Numbered from the stretch's first letter, positions 10,857-23,100 are shown. The stretch is 64,000 nucleotides of DNA from Coprinellus micaceus (GCA_951394405.1 OX596340.1:2170001-2234000); one strand, 5' to 3'. Notes: generated by a model from the letters alone, not told the origin. A program made the numbers and translations.

Positions 10857-12239
10857 ATGGTCCGTTCAGCACTGCTTGGACGAAATTTTGGCCTGCTGCT
10901 GACTAGATATCGTAGAGGCCCATTCTCTTGCAAGGTACTCACTCAAATACAAACGATGTAGAGGAGAAATCAAGCTCATAATGCATCTTCGATTTCGTTT
11001 CAATCCAGGTCATGAACGTTCATTAACGCAGATCAAGTTCAACACCGACGGAGACTTGCTGTTCAGCTGCTCGAAGGATAGCGTGATCAACGTATGGTAC
11101 TCGCACAACGGAGAGAGATTGGGAACGTATGGTGGCCACAATGGTGCCGTTTGGACGGTGGATTCCGATCGTGCGTCTCATCGTTCTTGTACCAGTATCA
11201 GGCGTGCTAAGACTTCCCAGCCTCAACGGACCTGATGATCTCCGGGTCTGCCGATAACATGATGAAACTCTGGCAGGTCTCCACCGGCAAGTGCCTGTAC
11301 ACCTGGGAGTTCCCCACCGCCGTGAAGCGGGTTGCGTTCAACGAGGATGGCACGCAAGTCGTCTGCATCACGGAGCAGCGCATGGGATACCAATGCGCAA
11401 TCCGTGTTTTCAACATCAACAGGGAGGAGCCTACGAAACGTACGCCCCTCTCGCTCCTTTCTACGAGGTCTGTAGTCCTGACTCCCCACAGAAAGCAAGG
11501 AGCCTCTGCACATGTTTAACCCCATCGGCTCCAAGGCCACTGTCTGCGCGTTCACCCCTACACCTAGCATCATCATCACCGGCCACGAGTCTGGCAAAGT
11601 CGCGCTTTTCAACGTCAAGTCTGGCGAGGAGATCGAAAACAACGAGCGGGCGCATGGAGACGTGATCACCGATCTGCAGCTGAGCAAGGACTGGACCTAC
11701 TGCATTACGAGCAGCAAGGACAAGTCTGCCCGGGTGAGTGAAGGCTGGGATGTTTCTTGAGGTGATATACTTAATCCACCCAAGATACACGATACCAAAA
11801 ACTTGATGGTGATCAAGACTTACACCACCGAAACCCCTCTGAACAGTGCAGCCATCGCACCTGGCCGGCCATACGTGCGTGTGCCCCTTAGTCAAATGTC
11901 CCTTCCGTCTAAAATGACCCATGTAGATCCTGCTTGGCGGTGGTCAAGAAGCCATGAGCGTGACGACGACCTCTCTGCGACAAGGCAAGTTCGAGACGAG
12001 GTTCTGGCACAAGGTATTCGAGGAGGAGGTTGGCCGTGTCAAGGGACACTTTGGTCCTATCAACACGTACGCGCTGTTCTTTTTTGGTTTATTCACGCTT
12101 ACCTTCGCATAGCATCGCCGTCCATCCCCAAGGCACCGCATACGCGTCGGGAGGAGAGGATGGATTCGTGCGGGTGCACCATTTCGACGACTCGTACTTC
12201 AAAGCCAAGCCCTACGGCGACATTGAGATCATGGATTGA
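10857..12239 (+). CDS. TIF34: Translation initiation factor eIF3 subunit i (WD40 protein, 333 aa)
   Basis: This is the WD-repeat subunit of the eIF3 scaffold at the 40S ribosome. Eight exons join in frame: 10857-10859, 10916-10934, 11009-11170, 11221-11439, 11492-11733, 11785-11874, 11927-12066 and 12113-12239, giving 1002 nt. The product reads [19 protein letters not shown], then [42 protein letters not shown] and the C-terminal [34 protein letters not shown] and [14 protein letters not shown] are hallmarks of eIF3i, and the length fits the family. The first exon is only the ATG: a GT immediately follows it, and the frame into exon 2 at AGG CCC needs the GTAG at 10912-10915. Without that intron, TAG would sit just before AGG CCC. 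A start at the in-frame ATG at 10981 would give a poor N-terminus. Confidence 0.95.
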
Positions 12240-12439
12240 GCGGTGTATATTTGTACATTAGACACGGTTTCCAAGAATATTTCCCTGCCAAGTCCATGTC
12301 GCCTTGAGGTAGGGGTCAGGAGCGCCTTATGTAAGCGCCCGCTCGGCGAATATGGGCATCGAAGAGAAGTTGATGGTTGAGTACCTTATTCTTCTTCCTC
12401 TCACTTCGTCCTAGACGTTTCTACGTATCGACGACGTCC

Positions 12440-13800
12440 ATGCTACCGTCGACGCTCTCTCTGTATCTATTTTCACTCCTTCAGCTCACACATGGATATT
12501 CCCTACCTGGCGGTCTGGTGCGCAGAGGAGCACGAGTGGTGAAGAGGTCCTCGAGGAACGTTCCCTCAGAGGGGTTCCATAACCCCTACGACGGTGGTGG
12601 GCATTTGCTGACTGTGAGTGCCATGACGTCTAAACTTCACTCCTTTCACTGGGATTTGGAATTGACTGGGACATATACTCGGACAGATTATACCCGTCAC
12701 GTTTCCGGATGGTCAGGGAGAGCCAATAAACGCTGTGATATCTGGGAACTCGGATGAGAGGGTGCTCGAGGACCAAGAGGTGGACGGGGGTTTGAGGAAC
12801 TACTTCTTGTGCGCCCCAACCTCCGTAGCTCTTCAATTTCACTAACACCGTGCGGCAGGTCATTAGGCTTTGCGGGCAATTGCCTTGGCCAGAAGGCGGA
12901 CTCGATGCAGGCTGCGAACTTGGGGGATGGAAACGGCGACAGTGCGTCTCATATTCCTTCATACAGTCCTAATACTAACTTGTTGCAGGGAATGAAACCG
13001 CCGTTATGCGATGGCATTATGGCGATCCTCAGTTTGGGACATGTAAAGAGACGATAGAGGGCGGAAACCACTTTCGGTACTGGACGCAGGATGGTGCAGA
13101 AGCGAATAGGTGCGTCGGCTATTGCCCCCCTCCACGTTCCGTAAGTTGAATCTTGTCTTAGTGGAGCTGTATTTATGGCTGTCTCCTATGAGATGCCGAT
13201 AGCTAGTGAGTACCCTAGTCCCGATACTCCCCCCACTAGCTCACAGTACACCAGAGGGACACGATATCATCCCGAATGGATACAACCTTGGCAGGCGTGT
13301 CAACTCCCCTGCAGCCACTTCTCAGCTCTGTTGCTCATCCTCTGCCTCAATAGGGACTGGCTCATTGGAAACATCACTGGTTCTCCGGTAGAGGGCTGGA
13401 ACCTCACAGACGGCACGACCTTCGATGGAGAGACATCCTCTGGAAACTGGACATATCACACAGCCATCAAATACGTTGCGGGTATCCTCCCCAACACCAG
13501 CGACGCCATAAATCACAACTTGACCGTGATTGTCCCAGGAATAAATGCGTCGGATGGGATGTTCGCCGTGTTGGACGTACAGGTCGTGGCAGAACCGGCC
13601 AAGGCATCGTAAGTGGGCTATTTTTTTCGCATCTTTGCGAATATCTATCTTCTCCCTTGGGCTGTCCTGCTGACTCCTGTTCTCCTTCGGGTGTGTTCTT
13701 ATCTTGTCTTAGGTTTGGGTTCAAGACCACACCGCCGGCCTGGCAACTCCTTTCTTTCCTTGTAACTCTTGTTATCCTACCGACATCGCTTCGTCTATAA
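12440..13800 (+). CDS. Secreted fungal protein of unknown function with a hydrophobic C-terminus
   Basis: The ATG at 12440 opens a signal peptide (MLPSTLSLYLFSLLQLTHG) followed by basic residues that include a Lys-Arg, possibly a Kex2 site. Splicing gives ...GGHLLT / IIPVTFPDGQGEPINAVISG...NYF / LSLGFAGNCLGQKADSMQAA...GDR / NETAVMRWHYGDPQFGTC...ANS / GAVFMAVSYEMPIA / KGHDIIPNGYNLGR / DWLIGNITGSPVEGWNL...AKAS / FGFKTTPPAWQLL..., with a stop at 13798. I recognise the GYNLGRD-type segment from conserved secreted proteins of Agaricomycetes with no known function. The last exon encodes a hydrophobic end (LLSFLVTLVILP) fitting a GPI signal or membrane anchor. The intron before DWLIG appears to use a GC donor (near 13299). 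Several Asn-X-Ser/Thr sites are present. Confidence 0.75.
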
Positions 13801-14725
13801 CGGACACTCCGGGATAGCTCCTCGTTCCCCCCACTTTCAATGGACGCTATCGCGCAATTTCCAACTATCATTACGACCCTATTTAAAGCATTATCACACT
13901 CCACCCAGCTAGCAGGATCTCCCCTCGCTCCCGTGTTCACTGCCACCTACCTTCACATACCTGACTTCCCTTTTCGCCTAGGAGACGGATGTCAACCTGG
14001 AAGAGGCCGTTGCTTTTACGCCTCGTCAATACCTTCTTCAAACACGCCTGGCACGCTCCATTTTACCTACGATATTCCGTAGACTTCAAGTTACCACTCC
14101 ATTTTAGAAGCACGTCTTAGCTTACATTGACGCTTAGATGAGTTCTCTGTAGCAGCATTATTATGGACTACTTTGTGCCCGCTTTACGTCCTTTGCGAGT
14201 CGGTTCCAAGTTATGGGCGGGACCACCATTTGGAGATAGCGAGGCGCGGGACACTGCGGCCAGCACGTTTTAGGCCAGCCACCGTCGGTGACTCGTTCAA
14301 CTCCGCACGACCACACCCACGAAGCCCAAATTGGAAGATGTGGATCTCTTTCTCGCCCACTCCCCACTCAAGAGGACCCCTTCACACCGGTTGCCTGGCC
14401 TACATTGGTCACTGACAAAAAACAAAGTCTGTGGGGTCATAGCACTGCCGCCCTCCAAGTTCCTGGTTTGGTCGGGAAACAAAGAAGGACAAGGCAAAGG
14501 TTGAATGGGACGGTCTTTGGTTGAGCTGGATCTTCCTCTTTGTCTTGTGCGGCCATTTCATCCGTCTTGGGACCAGTAATCGAAGGCACAATCCCCAGAG
14601 GATCAGCCCGCCACAGGACCAGCCGAATCGACCACATCGACCCTTTGAACGAGCCGGTCCATAAATCCTCTTCGCCCTCTCCCTCAGCTCACCGCCTCCC
14701 CTCCACCCTTATCAACCACACTAAG
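13801..14725. other. Intergenic region, no gene seen
   Basis: Both neighbours read rightward, so this contains the 3' end of the secreted-protein gene and the promoter of the second BTB gene. The open frames here are short and without domains. Confidence 0.5.
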
Positions 14726-16172
14726 ATGCCGAGCTCAACACCGTTTTCCCAGATTTTCTACATTTACGATGATGCAACTATAAGCCCGGCTCGTGTGCAA
14801 ATCGAACCCTCACTGCGCAAGAGGAAGAGGCAGAGAGTTGAAAAGGATGAGAGAGGGGTGGCACAGGATGAATCGAGAGGCGATTTCACAGATGAGGAGC
14901 CAGAGGAATCCCAGTCGAAGATGGGGTCATCGTACAACCCCCTGTCTTACCAACGGGATCCTGACTACTATCCGAGTGGGAAGCAGAGGGAGGACGAGGT
15001 CGTGGTTCGAGTGCAGAGGACATTGTTCAAGGTGAGTTTGTACATTGGATAGTGGGAGCCGGTAGGGATGCTGTGGCATCTAACAACACGTTTGTCATGA
15101 TAGATTCCCAGGTCGGTATTGGAGAACTTGCCAAATATCTGTGCAACCAAGGGCGACTGGAACAAGGCGTACACCGACTTGAACCCCCTTGAAATCAATT
15201 TTATGATTTGCAAAAGCTATGACCCTGCCACCTCCGACCAGATGGAGACTTTCCGTGCCATCCTCTGGGGTATCAACGTTCTTCAGTCCGTCTCGATTCT
15301 TTTCTCTTTGTGTGGTCTACAACTGACGATGCACACTCCTTAGTGGGGGTGATCAGGAACTTCTGAACAAGACCCCTGAGACGTACGAAGAAGTCGAGCG
15401 CATCCTCTCCGTATCCTCCGTCGCCAAGGATCTCGAGATCCCGAAATGGGAAGAATGGGCCATCCACACTGCCAGGCTGGCCGCCAACGACGATGTCTTC
15501 CTCGACTCCTGCTCGTCCATGACCCTTCGCCTGGTTATCCAAGTCGCCTCCTCCGCAACGCCTCCCGTCCTCCCCATCGTTGCGCGCGTTGCGACACGAT
15601 GGGGTGAACGTGTGCGGAACAAAAAGGCACCCAGTGTCCCTGCTATTCTGGCGGCGGAGGCATACACCAGTGTGAGGAGCAACCCATACGTTCCTGAGGT
15701 ACGGGCTTTATGTGGGATTTCGTACTACGTCCAACTTCAGGACATGGACGAGTGCCAGACGTTTGAGAAGGACGGGATTGTGACGAAGCTTCGTACGGAC
15801 AGGAAGCTCACCAACGAGCAGACCTTTAAGCTCCTCACAGGGCACTACTGCCTTGTACGATTTTGGCAGAACTTCAGGCTCAACCCGTTCAAGATTCCTT
15901 TGGACGACAAGTGTTCGGAGGACCGCCACGCGAAGTGTAGCGCCGTCTGGACGAAGCGCTGGGCCTCTGCGGTTGGGTGGAAGAGGATCATGACCCTCAA
16001 TGAAGCCGATGCTCTGGGCCTCATTGCGTGTCTGAAGAGCCAGCTAGGGGAAGATGACGAGTTGAAAGCTGGGATGGCGCCGGGTTGTCGACTGGTTGGG
16101 TTGGAGATGTTGGAGAAGAAGCGAGATGAGGTCGATGCCAACCTGATGTCGCATTTCCTTGGGTGCATTTGA
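14726..16172 (+). CDS. BTB/POZ domain protein, paralogue of the gene at 8.6-9.8 kb
   Basis: Three exons: 14726-15031, 15104-15285 and 15344-16172. The joins read ...VVVRVQRTLFK / IPRSVLENLPNIC...AILWGINVL / HGGDQELLNKTPETYEEVERIL, a typical BTB fold region (residues about 90-190) preceded by a basic/acidic linker. The C-terminal domain has LLTGHYCLVRFWQNFR, DKCSEDRHAKCSAVWTKRW and MAPGC...KRDEVDANLMSHFLG. These match in order the 8.6-kb gene (LLAGHYSLTAYWKRLR, HRCTNHDRC..AVWQLRW, MEAGC...RDEVMRNLGHHF). The conserved Cys/His pattern in both suggests a structural or metal-binding role for this domain (inference). Adaptor function in Cul3 ubiquitination is the usual role but is unproven here. 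Confidence 0.88.
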
Positions 16173-16589
16173 TATGCGCTGTGAACCGCGTGTCGAGATA
16201 TCTCCTTTGATTCACATTTTCACGGACTAGTACTACTAGGGCATAAGCACATTCACCCCCTCACATTCAGGCTCGTTCCTTCACGATTGACGACTATCTA
16301 GATCTGGCACCTCAATAGGCTTCCGGACCTCTCCTGCACGTCTCCCTAACGTTGAGGCAATATACTCCATGATGGTGTCCCCCTGCGTTCCCGCTCTCCC
16401 CGGTTGTCTTGCTTTTAACGTATGCACGAGCTTTCAGTCTATTCGCCCAATATTCGCCAGCCACTACTAGTACTACTAGTTTCCTGTGTAACCGAGGACA
16501 AGAGTGTCATGTGAACGACTCCTTGCAGTTCCCACGCAAATAAGCGCCCACATTGCCAGTTCTTCCTCCTCTCAAACACCATCACAGCC
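16173..16589. other. Spacer between the BTB and F-box genes
   Basis: About 400 bases with no coding signal. It contains two short ACTAGTACTACTAG-like direct repeats (near 16227 and 16465). Confidence 0.45.
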
Positions 16590-18521
16590 ATGGCCTCCGC
16601 CGTTAGCAACCGTCTAACCACGAACTACATACCTTCCGACTACGAAATCAAGCATATAAAGTCCCTAATCGAGGAGAAGAAAGCGATCGTGGACGAAATT
16701 GACGGACAAATTCGGGTTCTGGTCGAACGAAAATCGGCTCACACCAAGTTCATTGACGAACATTCCACCCTCATATCCCCTGTTCGAAGACTCTCTTCTG
16801 ACGTCTTAACTTCCATATTGGCAATGCTCCTGGCCAGGCCAATGCCACAGTGGCACCGGGTAGAAGAAATATTCAAGGAGGAACGCTCGAATCAGTCGAA
16901 GCACCCTTTGATCGTCTGCTCGCAGGTCTGTAGAGCATGGCGGGGTGTGCTCTTGGATAGTCCAAGCCTTTGGAGTGTCCTCGATATCTCCACTCCCAGC
17001 TTCCCCAGGCCCCCTCACGAGCCTTACCACTTCCCGAGCGAATGCCTGCCACCCCAGACTCTCAAGTATCACCACCAGGAGATTGTGAAGTGGAAAGAAA
17101 CCGTCGATCGACTATCCCGGCAAACCATTGTCTTCCTCCAACGTTCAGCAAGTTCACCTCTTACAATATCGTTCCGCATCAGCCCCATTGCGTCGACGTG
17201 GCTGCTGAACGAGGTCTCTGAATGCCGATCGTCTGCTCTGAAGCTTGCACAGGTCCTGTGCCAAGAAAGGCGCCGGTGGAAAGAATTTCGTTTCCTCTCG
17301 GCCGCAGCGTTCGAAATGATCTTTTTGGATTCATTGATTCCTACCCCTCTGGACCCGGCCAAGGATCTCCCATTCCTGGAGACATTCGAACAGCGCCTAT
17401 GCCCAAAGACCCCACTTCCAAGCGAAGTGTTAACCGAAGCACAGCTCGCACTGTGGGAGTCCAATATTTTGAGGTCCCCTTCGTTGCGTGCTCTGCGCCT
17501 GGAGCCGCATCGGCACGATTTACTGACCTTATCTGTCAACTGGACCGCACTCACTCACCTCACCCTCACCGATGCGTTCCAGTGGCAACAGAACGATTGG
17601 TCTTACCCACAACTCGCTTGCTTCCAAATCACATCGACATTGAACCTCCTCGAGCTGTCCCCAAGCTTGAAACGTTGCCATATCGAATACTGGTATCCTG
17701 AAGAGGATGAGGAAGACTCCGCGAATGACTATGAAGCACAAGCGTCCACGTTCAAGTTCACCTCGTCGCGAACCACAGCGCACCCCAATCTACTCTCCAT
17801 AGGCATCAGCGGCCATGTCATACCCAATGGCCTTGCATCACACCTTCAACTCCCCCACCTTCGTTCTCTGTCGATTTGCACAACATCCGCCATCGTCCTT
17901 GCGGTTGGTTACAACGGCCTAGTGGAATGGATCGAGCGATTCGGACCTCAACTTACGGACGCCTCGTTCAATTATTCGAATATGAGCAGCGAGACTCTGC
18001 AGCGGTGCCTCTCATTTTTGCGAAACATCACTAGCCTCCAGACGAGGGCGGTAGGAATGTATGGAGTGGCAGAGTACCCGGAGGGGGACTCGTACACTCT
18101 CCCCGCGCTAATTGACGACGACATCCTGGCTACACTCACGCCGAAGTTGAACGAGGCAGGGAAGCTTCAAGGAGGTTATTACTGCCCCAAGTTAGTGAAA
18201 TTCTCTGGCTATGTTGGAGCGGGTGAGTTTACCGAACAAGCATTCGTGGATTTTGTAGCTTCGCGACTGCCGGTTCGCAATCCCACCGTGGGAGGAGGTG
18301 GGCTCTCGACCTTGAGGGCGACTGAAGTCGGCTATCTTAAGCATGTGGAAATTGCGTCTGATGTTTGGGATACCTCAAGGGTTCGGGGTATGTTGGAGGA
18401 CAGCGGTTCAGACGTCGACGGCTGTCGGTTGCATCTCGTGTACTGTCCAGCGCGGGAGCCCGATGTGGACTATTTATCCCACTATGAAAACCTACTTGAC
18501 GAGAATTTCCCTCCTATCTAG
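16590..18521 (+). CDS. Large intronless F-box protein (643 aa)
   Basis: The single open frame starts at the ATG at 16590 (CAGCCATGGCC). It begins with a helical, coiled-coil-like segment (IKSLIEEKKAIVDEIDGQIR, residues about 24-43), then the F-box (SPVRRLSSDVLTSILAMLL, about 64-82) and HPLIVCSQVCRAWRGVLLDSPSLWS. The rest has irregular leucine-rich repeats (SLRALRLEPH, HLRSLSICTTSA, TDASFNYSN). This arrangement belongs to one of the very large F-box families of Agaricomycetes. It is expected to act as a substrate receptor of an SCF ligase; the target is unknown. It is not closely related to the F-box genes at 1.3 and 44 kb. Confidence 0.9.
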   Translation: MASAVSNRLTTNYIPSDYEIKHIKSLIEEKKAIVDEIDGQIRVLVERKSAHTKFIDEHSTLISPVRRLSSDVLTSILAMLLARPMPQWHRVEEIFKEERSNQSKHPLIVCSQVCRAWRGVLLDSPSLWSVLDISTPSFPRPPHEPYHFPSECLPPQTLKYHHQEIVKWKETVDRLSRQTIVFLQRSASSPLTISFRISPIASTWLLNEVSECRSSALKLAQVLCQERRRWKEFRFLSAAAFEMIFLDSLIPTPLDPAKDLPFLETFEQRLCPKTPLPSEVLTEAQLALWESNILRSPSLRALRLEPHRHDLLTLSVNWTALTHLTLTDAFQWQQNDWSYPQLACFQITSTLNLLELSPSLKRCHIEYWYPEEDEEDSANDYEAQASTFKFTSSRTTAHPNLLSIGISGHVIPNGLASHLQLPHLRSLSICTTSAIVLAVGYNGLVEWIERFGPQLTDASFNYSNMSSETLQRCLSFLRNITSLQTRAVGMYGVAEYPEGDSYTLPALIDDDILATLTPKLNEAGKLQGGYYCPKLVKFSGYVGAGEFTEQAFVDFVASRLPVRNPTVGGGGLSTLRATEVGYLKHVEIASDVWDTSRVRGMLEDSGSDVDGCRLHLVYCPAREPDVDYLSHYENLLDENFPPI

Positions 18522-18798
18522 TAGTAAACCTTGCCTTTTTATCACTGAATCCAGGGACTAGTTGCGTTCCCACTGCGCGTGCTTGACTCGGCTCTCCTCT
18601 AGTCTCCCCTAGCCAGACTGACGAAAATGTGATATCAAACTTCCTTACACTACGTTACAGGCGATACACATTTATAGTAGCTCTCCTCAGGCGATGAAAA
18701 GAGCAGGATGACGTAATGATCACAGCATTTGGCGCAACAGCAGCTGATTTGTGACTCTCGTACTTCTGCCCAATACCATATCACTACACCACACGACA

Positions 18799-19828
18799 AT
18801 GGATTTTTCCCCACTCGATAAGTTCCGCAAGGGTGCCCAGAAGGCTGGGATCCAGGCCACAGCGTTCCTGCAGCAGAGCAGCAACAAGATCGCGAGCGGG
18901 TCGCGAGAGTTTGCGCAGACATTCACATTGCCAGGCGAGGCAGAGAAGGCGGCAAAGATCTTGGAGGCTTTCGTCGGTACGGAAACGGGTTTCTACGCCG
19001 CTGGACGCTCACGCTGAAGGCCACATTGTAGCCGACCCAGACAGACCAGAGTCAGCACTCAACGCGATCCCTAAAGCAGTCCTCCAACGAGCACGGGGTA
19101 CGCTCAGCAACAGCTCCAACCCCTGCAACTCCACTGACAGTCCAATGTGTCGAATACAGGTCTAGCCATTTTCCAAGTTCTCAAAGCCGGCTTCGTATTC
19201 AGTGGAAAGGCAGGCTCCGGCCTTGTCATCGCACGACTCCCCGATGGTTCTTGGTCCGCACCCTCTTGCATCGCAACAGGCGGACTTGGGTGGGGTCTCC
19301 AAATCGGTGCCGACATCACCGACTTTGTCGTCGTCTTGAACAGTGAGGATGCTGTCAGAGCCTTCTCTCTTGGAGGAAACGTCACGATTGGTGGGAACAT
19401 TGCGGCCACGGCGGGGCCGATTGGAACTGGAGGGAGTGTACAGGCCAGTTTGGCCCACCCAGCACCGATGTTCTCATACTCCAAGTCAAAGGGTAGGTCG
19501 GCACGGCTTCGTTAGGGGCTATATCGTCCTTGGCTAATAGCGTAATCGAATAGGTCTCTTCGCCGGTGTCTCGCTCGAAGGTACGGCCCTCATCGAGCGC
19601 AAGGACGCCAACCGCGATTTCTACGGTTCAGTAGTCCCAGCGAAGGATATCCTCGGCGGTCGCGTGCCTCCACCTGAGGTTGCATCGCGACTGTATGAAA
19701 TCATTGAGGCTGCGGAGGGCTTCGATGAGTCTGGTCTGCCAGAGCACGGATACGTACCGGGGGCACCAGGATCTGAGTATCCCTCTGGCAAGGATAGCCA
19801 GATGGTGTTCGATGCTGACCAGCATTGA
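18799..19828 (+). CDS. SYLF-domain protein (Ysc84/Lsb family), no SH3 domain
   Basis: Four exons join as ...AAKILEAFV / ADPDRPESALNAIPKAVLQRARG / GLAIFQVLKAGFVFSGKAGSG... / GLFAGVSLEGTALIERKDANRDFYG. IPKAVL..ARGLAIF, SGKAGSGLVIARLPDG and GLFAGVSLEGT are signature blocks of the SYLF (DUF500) domain, which binds phosphoinositides and actin in Ysc84 and SH3YL1. The fold covers nearly all of the ~280 residues. The C-terminus is a short tail (ending DSQMVFDADQH) rather than the SH3 domain of yeast Ysc84, so this is the SH3-less form. The likely role is at actin patches or membranes. The stop is at 19826-19828. Confidence 0.9.
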
Positions 19829-20127
19829 TTGGGTGACCATGGGCGGCATAAGGATGGATGGGAAGAGACTCATTTTTCTTGTAATTTTACGACTCCCTGC
19901 TTTATAATGACTCGGATATTGGATTTCTATGTGCTAGCCCCTATCTCGGCAGTTGGCGCCGGCTCTGGGGTCTGGTGCCCGGGATAGCGCTCTTCGACAA
20001 AGGTATGCATTTCCTTCTGATCGATCGGGAGTTTGCGTACAAAGTGGGCAAACGGCAGGGCCATAACGGTCATGAGCTAGGCGTACATACAGGGTCCATC
20101 CGAGAAGGGGCACCTTCTTCTCTTTAG

Positions 20128-23100
20128 TTAATCTCAGCCGGCGAATCGTACACAATTCGCCCTCCAACCCATGCGTACGGGTAATTTCGCTGGTACCAGT
20201 TCCTGAACGAGCGCCTTTCCGCGATTCTGGGAATGGTCGCATACGAGCCTCCCAGCTGAAAGGTAGAGTTGTTAATGATCGCTCAGTAGAAGACATAAAA
20301 GAAGAAACGCACTACAACCTGGTGTTTCCCGTCGAAGAAGTCAGAGGAATAGCCAGGGTATAGGGTGGAGGATACAAAGCCGTCCGTCTTGTCGAACAGC
20401 GTCGACGTCCACTCCCACACTCCGCCGTTTGTACCTCGCCCACTGCCTCTGTTTAAGCCAGTGGTTGCGCTGGAACGCCAGCTTAGTATCAATTCGGGTT
20501 GGAGTAAAGGAGAAAGGATACACACGGTACGGGATGCCAGTTCCTAAACCCGACGTTGTTACCTCCTTCGTATCCAGAAGCAAACTTGTTGTAGAACAGT
20601 CGGAGTTCAGGCTCCGTGGGCAGGCGTCCTCCTTTGACTTGAGCATAGGTCGACAGTGAATCATAGGAAGCAATGACAGGCCAGTCTTGTGCAACTTCCA
20701 TGGAGACGGGTCCATACAGTGTTCGCACTTTGGTAACACCGCCCTCTTCAATCCAGGCGGTCGGAAGCGGTACCTTGCCCTTGCCGTGGCCCTGATAGAA
20801 CTTGAAGAACTCCCCGTTGGTCACAGGCCTCCACGAGATCTCGAATTTGTCCACCTTCACGACCCTCTCCGGGCTCTCGTTATCCCACCCGAACTCGTGC
20901 TTTCGTACCATATTGGCTCTCTCATCTCCCTTGCTATCCTCAGCCTCGGCGTCGTCGTGCCCGAGCACCACCACCTCCGGACCAAGTACAACCGTCTCTT
21001 TCGTCGGCCTGGGGAGCTTCTCCCACTGTGCAGCCAACGACTCCCAATGGGGAGGCGCGAATCCCTGCGGGGGAATCGTGCCTCGCTCGCCAAGCCCAGC
21101 GCGCTGGATCAGCATGTATAAGAGCGTTTCGAGGTGCATGGCTTCGTGCTCGAGCGTCATGAACAGCACCCTCGCGACCTTGCGCGTCAGGGCCACTCGG
21201 CCAGAGGAGATATCATCGTAGACTTTTCCAAGCCGAGTGCGGACGCGGGTTTGGAAGTCGAGGATGGATTGGAGGGGCGGCCAGTCCTCGGTGTTCTGGG
21301 GGACCTCGGAGTGAGGGTGGCATTGATTGGGGTCATCGACGTCCGGATCGATGCCTCGTTCGAAGATATACTAGGAAGAAATTGAAGGTGATTCCTTAGA
21401 GTTTGAACACAGAAAGACCCACCTTAAACTCCTCCGGTTCAGTGTGCGGCTCCTGCAACAGCCTGGACAAGTGGATATCCAAAAACGTGGGTATATGGCC
21501 GAGGTAGAACAGGCAAATGTGCCGCAAGTCGATTGGCTTCTCGTGTAGCATCGAAGTGGGTATCATGCGCCTAGTAACAAAGTCCCATGCTTCCCAAACC
21601 TCTTCCCATTCCTGCCGGGACGGAATGGAGAATGGAGTCCCTGAGTTAGACGACTGCGATTGCTTATCGCCTGCAACGGTGATCGCAGGCGCTTGTAGCA
21701 ATGGGAACATGAAAGGAGGGCGCTCGAGGAGCCAGAGTGAGTATTGGCCCTCGCTGTCGACCCAGCGCTGCATCGGGCGTAGGTTGGCGTTGGTGAAGAG
21801 GGTATACGCGTCCGTGTCGGAGTACTACAGTACGCCGCGACTCGTTAGATAAGGCACGATCATTGTAAGAGGGCCACTGACCTTCACGGATTCCTCGACT
21901 TTCAAGAGTTCGTTCTCAGCGAACGCAAATTCGGTGCTTCCACTAGGGTCTCTGATGATCTGCGAGCGCTTGGAGCGACAGAAAGCCTCATGGCGGCCTG
22001 ATAAGCCAGAAGGTTAGTTTATCCCCACGAGATTTCGGAATACACACGCACGTTCCACCTGACATAGATGGTCAGTATGTCTCCGTAATGGGAAGCTTCG
22101 CGGCAAAGCAAAGCGAGAATAGTACTCACGGAATTGTAAGTGTTCACATAGTCCCAATCATCCTCATTAAACATATCTTCCTTGCCCAAGGTCCTTCCAG
22201 CAACCTTAAGACCGTTCATGATGAACTTCTTGGTATACCCCTCCTTGTCGTTGTACGCCACTTCGATCTTGTCCTTCTCGTTATCATGATCGAGGCCAAG
22301 CAAAAGTGTATCGCCCTCCCCCGCTCTCAAAGGGAGAGAGCCGAGGAAGGCAGCAGCACCCTCGCGCGAGAAGTTCCCAATCGACGATCCCAAGAACATG
22401 ATATGCAACGCGGTCGGCTGGCCAGGGGTGCTAACCGACGGAGATGAAGGTGATAGAGGCTCTTCAGAGGCTGTCGGGGATGGAAGGAGCTCCGGGTCGC
22501 TGAAGACCCCTGTATCCGAGGCTGTATCTGAGCTTGATGAGCCGCTCGAAATGGAGGATCCTTGGCGCCGGAATGCTTCAGCGAAACCACCGCTAGGGAG
22601 AGCGCCCATCCGAAGTCCTCCATTCTCCACGAACTTGAGGCCATCATCGTAAGTGCCGCACATGCCCTTGGTGGCGACCTTGCCGGAGAGGTACTTCCCA
22701 ATGTCGGAGGCCTCAATCTGCCCGAGTGTGCGCTCCAGTTCGCGTTTCTCGAGGTCGAGGGCGTAGTAGGTGATGGGGGAGGAGAGTTTCTGCTTCTCTG
22801 CGAAACGGGAGAGTCCAAGCAGAACGTGGGAGGTCTTTCGCAAGGCTCTGGAAGCGATGGGGTCAACGGATATGATCCAAGGGAGGGCGAGAGATGTAAG
22901 ACACACCCTGCACCTAGTTCGAGAACAACTTCCTGGGTATCGATGCCATCTCCTGGCCTTGCGTTGTGGTGCATAGAGCCAACAATCTCGTCAGCATGGT
23001 TCTTGAGAATATCCTCCTCCGCCCCAAATAAATAATACTCTGGAGCTGCCGTTGTAATATCGTCATATAACCTCAAACCGCGCTCGTCATAGAGTAGCAT

